From contig CALJTZ010000379.1 of NCBI GenBank assembly GCA_937975655.1, forward strand, positions 1 through 8,373: 8,373 bases of DNA. The letters are read 5' to 3'. Source of the stretch: an uncultured Synechococcus sp. Its GTDB lineage: Bacteria > Cyanobacteriota > Cyanobacteriia > PCC-6307 > Cyanobiaceae. Position 1 is the first letter of the stretch. Each line of letters opens with the position of its first letter. Of this stretch, positions 6,580 through 8,373 are shown one piece after another. The notes beneath the pieces were generated by a model, which was not told the origin of the DNA, made no database searches, and was given only the letters and a program-made list of their open reading frames with translations. Both the position numbers and the translations under genes were made by a program.

Positions 6580-6659
6580 GGGTGGACGTCTGGGCCGGTG
6601 CGGGAGATGCCAAGGGGAGCGGCCGATGGGTCGCGCGTTCGGCCGGACCTTAGGTCGGA

Positions 6660-6932
6660 TCAGTCTTCCCAGTCCTCTTCTGTCTGCTCGTCGGCGGCGT
6701 TGTAGTCCTCCTTTTCGCCCATGAGTGCGGAGAGTTCTTCCTCTTCCACGGTGCTCACGTCGGCGGAGGCGGTTTCCTCGTCGGCCACCAGACGGCCGCT
6801 GGTTTCGAGCCAGCTCAGCAGGTCGGGCTCTTCGCGCAGGGGCAGCACCGGAGCGGGTTCGCTGCGGCCGTAGCGGGTCAGCGACGGATTGATGCCGTCG
6901 AGGCTGCTGAGGCTGTTGCTGAGGGTGCTCAT
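6660..6932 (-). CDS. DUF3134 family small acidic protein
   Basis: A 90-residue protein from ATG 6930-6932 to TGA 6660-6662. The core NPSLTRYGRSEPAPVLPLR (15-33) followed by EPDLLSWLETSGRL (35-48) matches what I remember as the cyanobacterial DUF3134 signature (NPSLR-x-Pro/Tyr, EPAPVIPL, LLxWLExxGRL). Residues 51-90 are a strongly acidic, probably disordered tail ending EEDWED. No membrane segment, signal peptide or catalytic motif. Function is unknown for the family. The minus-strand frame stays open upstream to 7247, but that extension is antisense to the 91-residue gene and has no protein character, so the internal ATG is taken. It is 109 bases upstream of mraY on the same strand and diverges from the gene at 7046; a TAAGAT on the minus strand (7030-7035) is a weak -10 candidate without a good -35. 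Confidence 0.8.
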   Translation of the reverse strand: MSTLSNSLSSLDGINPSLTRYGRSEPAPVLPLREEPDLLSWLETSGRLVADEETASADVSTVEEEELSALMGEKEDYNAADEQTEEDWED

Positions 6933-7045
6933 GTATGGATCTGTTCGGACGGGCCTTGGGCAGAGCGCCTGCGGGAGGGCCCTGTCGGAAACTGGTGGGC
7001 TATCCGGCGCTGCAGGGCGCCAATCCGTCATCTTAGCTGAGGCCT

Positions 7046-7321
7046 GTGTTGCGCCTGGGTCTCTTGCCTGTTGCCGTGTCCCGCAAGCTGCCGCAGCTCG
7101 CCCTGCTGTGGGGTGGCGCCCTGGGGCTGAGTGCCCTGCTGGTGTGGTCGGGTCGCCACTGGAGCCAGCCCCTGCTGCACCAGGCCTGGGCCCTGGAGCA
7201 TCCTGCAGCGCCCGGCTGGTTGGCCCTGGCGCTGGTGTTCCTGCCACCGGCGGGGATGGTCCTGGTGCTGCTGCGTGGCCTGGGGGCTGCTAACCATGAC
7301 AGGGGAGAATCGTCCGACTGA
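7046..7321 (+). CDS. Small two-helix membrane protein upstream of argG, function unknown
   Basis: A 91-residue frame from GTG 7046 to TGA 7319-7321. It has a short basic lead (SRK, 12-14), a hydrophobic helix about 16-35, a polar loop with His/Trp (37-56), a second hydrophobic helix about 57-79 (GWLALALVFLPPAGMVLVLL) and a polar, charged tail (AANHDRGESSD). This is a helical-hairpin inner-membrane layout. GAGG at 7039-7042 lies 3 bases from GTG 7046 and 6 bases from the in-frame TTG 7049, so TTG 7049 may be the real start; GTG 7076 is a third option that begins just before the first helix. It resembles the short DUF3188-type proteins of cyanobacteria in layout, but I cannot confirm that. It is 18 bases from argG and probably cotranscribed. 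Confidence 0.65.
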   Translation: MLRLGLLPVAVSRKLPQLALLWGGALGLSALLVWSGRHWSQPLLHQAWALEHPAAPGWLALALVFLPPAGMVLVLLRGLGAANHDRGESSD

Positions 7322-7327
7322 GCGCAT

Positions 7328-7331
7328 GGAG
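7328..7331 (+). promoter_or_regulatory. Ribosome binding site of argG
   Basis: GGAG, 8 bases before the ATG at 7340, matches the anti-Shine-Dalgarno core and fixes the argG start. It is the clearest Shine-Dalgarno of a correctly placed start in this window; most other starts here (purT, mraY, DUF3134, the small genes) show weak, oddly spaced or no such site. Confidence 0.6.
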
Positions 7332-7339
7332 ACGCGTTG

Positions 7340-8373
<1,034 letters not shown>

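Noticed and set aside
6646..6656. GACCT-T-AGGTC inverted repeat after the DUF3134 stop as a terminator
   Set aside because: Five-base arms with a one-base centre cannot form a stable hairpin and no U-run follows.
7006..7021. GGCGC / GCGCC inverted repeat in the divergent gap before the 91-residue gene
   Set aside because: Only a 5-base stem in GC-rich DNA; expected by chance and not placed like an operator or terminator.

Overview
The window looks like one end of a contig from a high-GC picocyanobacterium of the Synechococcus/Cyanobium type. The evidence is the strongly GC-rich coding, the gene families (two-domain sucrose-phosphate synthase, DUF3134, cyanobacterial-looking small proteins), short spacers with mostly weak Shine-Dalgarno sequences, and no complete GCGATCGC (HIP1) octamer seen by eye. 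The exact genus cannot be fixed from the sequence alone.

Layout. Bases 1-12 equal the 3' end of the Illumina adapter. Bases 13 to about 123 read as a DEAD/DEAH-helicase fragment that stops making sense at a short stretch (about 94-123) where the reading frame switches to an alpha/beta hydrolase; this end is most simply an assembly or library artefact. The hydrolase C-terminus (to 496) is followed by sps, sucrose-phosphate synthase with a degraded phosphatase-like domain (589-2727, +). Converging on it with 2 bases between stops is an LCP-family membrane protein (2730-3749, -), preceded on the same strand by purT (3827-5008, -). Divergent from purT is a 56-residue membrane peptide gene (5063-5233, +), whose tail overlaps the tail of an 84-residue gene (5212-5466, -). 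That gene sits 1 base behind mraY (5468 to about 6550, -), which follows a DUF3134 gene (6660-6932, -). Divergent from DUF3134 is a 91-residue two-helix membrane protein gene (7046-7321, +) followed 18 bases later by argG, cut by the window end (7340-8373, +).

How the genes work together. This is mostly a housekeeping neighbourhood: sucrose as compatible solute (sps), purine synthesis (purT), arginine synthesis (argG), and the cell envelope (mraY making lipid I; the LCP protein probably transferring a glycopolymer from an undecaprenyl carrier to the wall). DUF3134-mraY-84 aa gene looks like one transcription unit, purT-LCP probably another, and 91 aa gene-argG a third.

I found no mobile element, CRISPR array, rRNA or tRNA and no convincing new defence or metabolic system. 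The most useful observations are the adapter/chimera at the left end, a 19-base inverted repeat just before the likely mraY start, the out-of-frame ATG with a good ribosome site at the sps start, the degenerate phosphatase domain of sps, and the small uncharacterised genes packed around mraY and argG. No stretch longer than about 115 bases lacks a gene.
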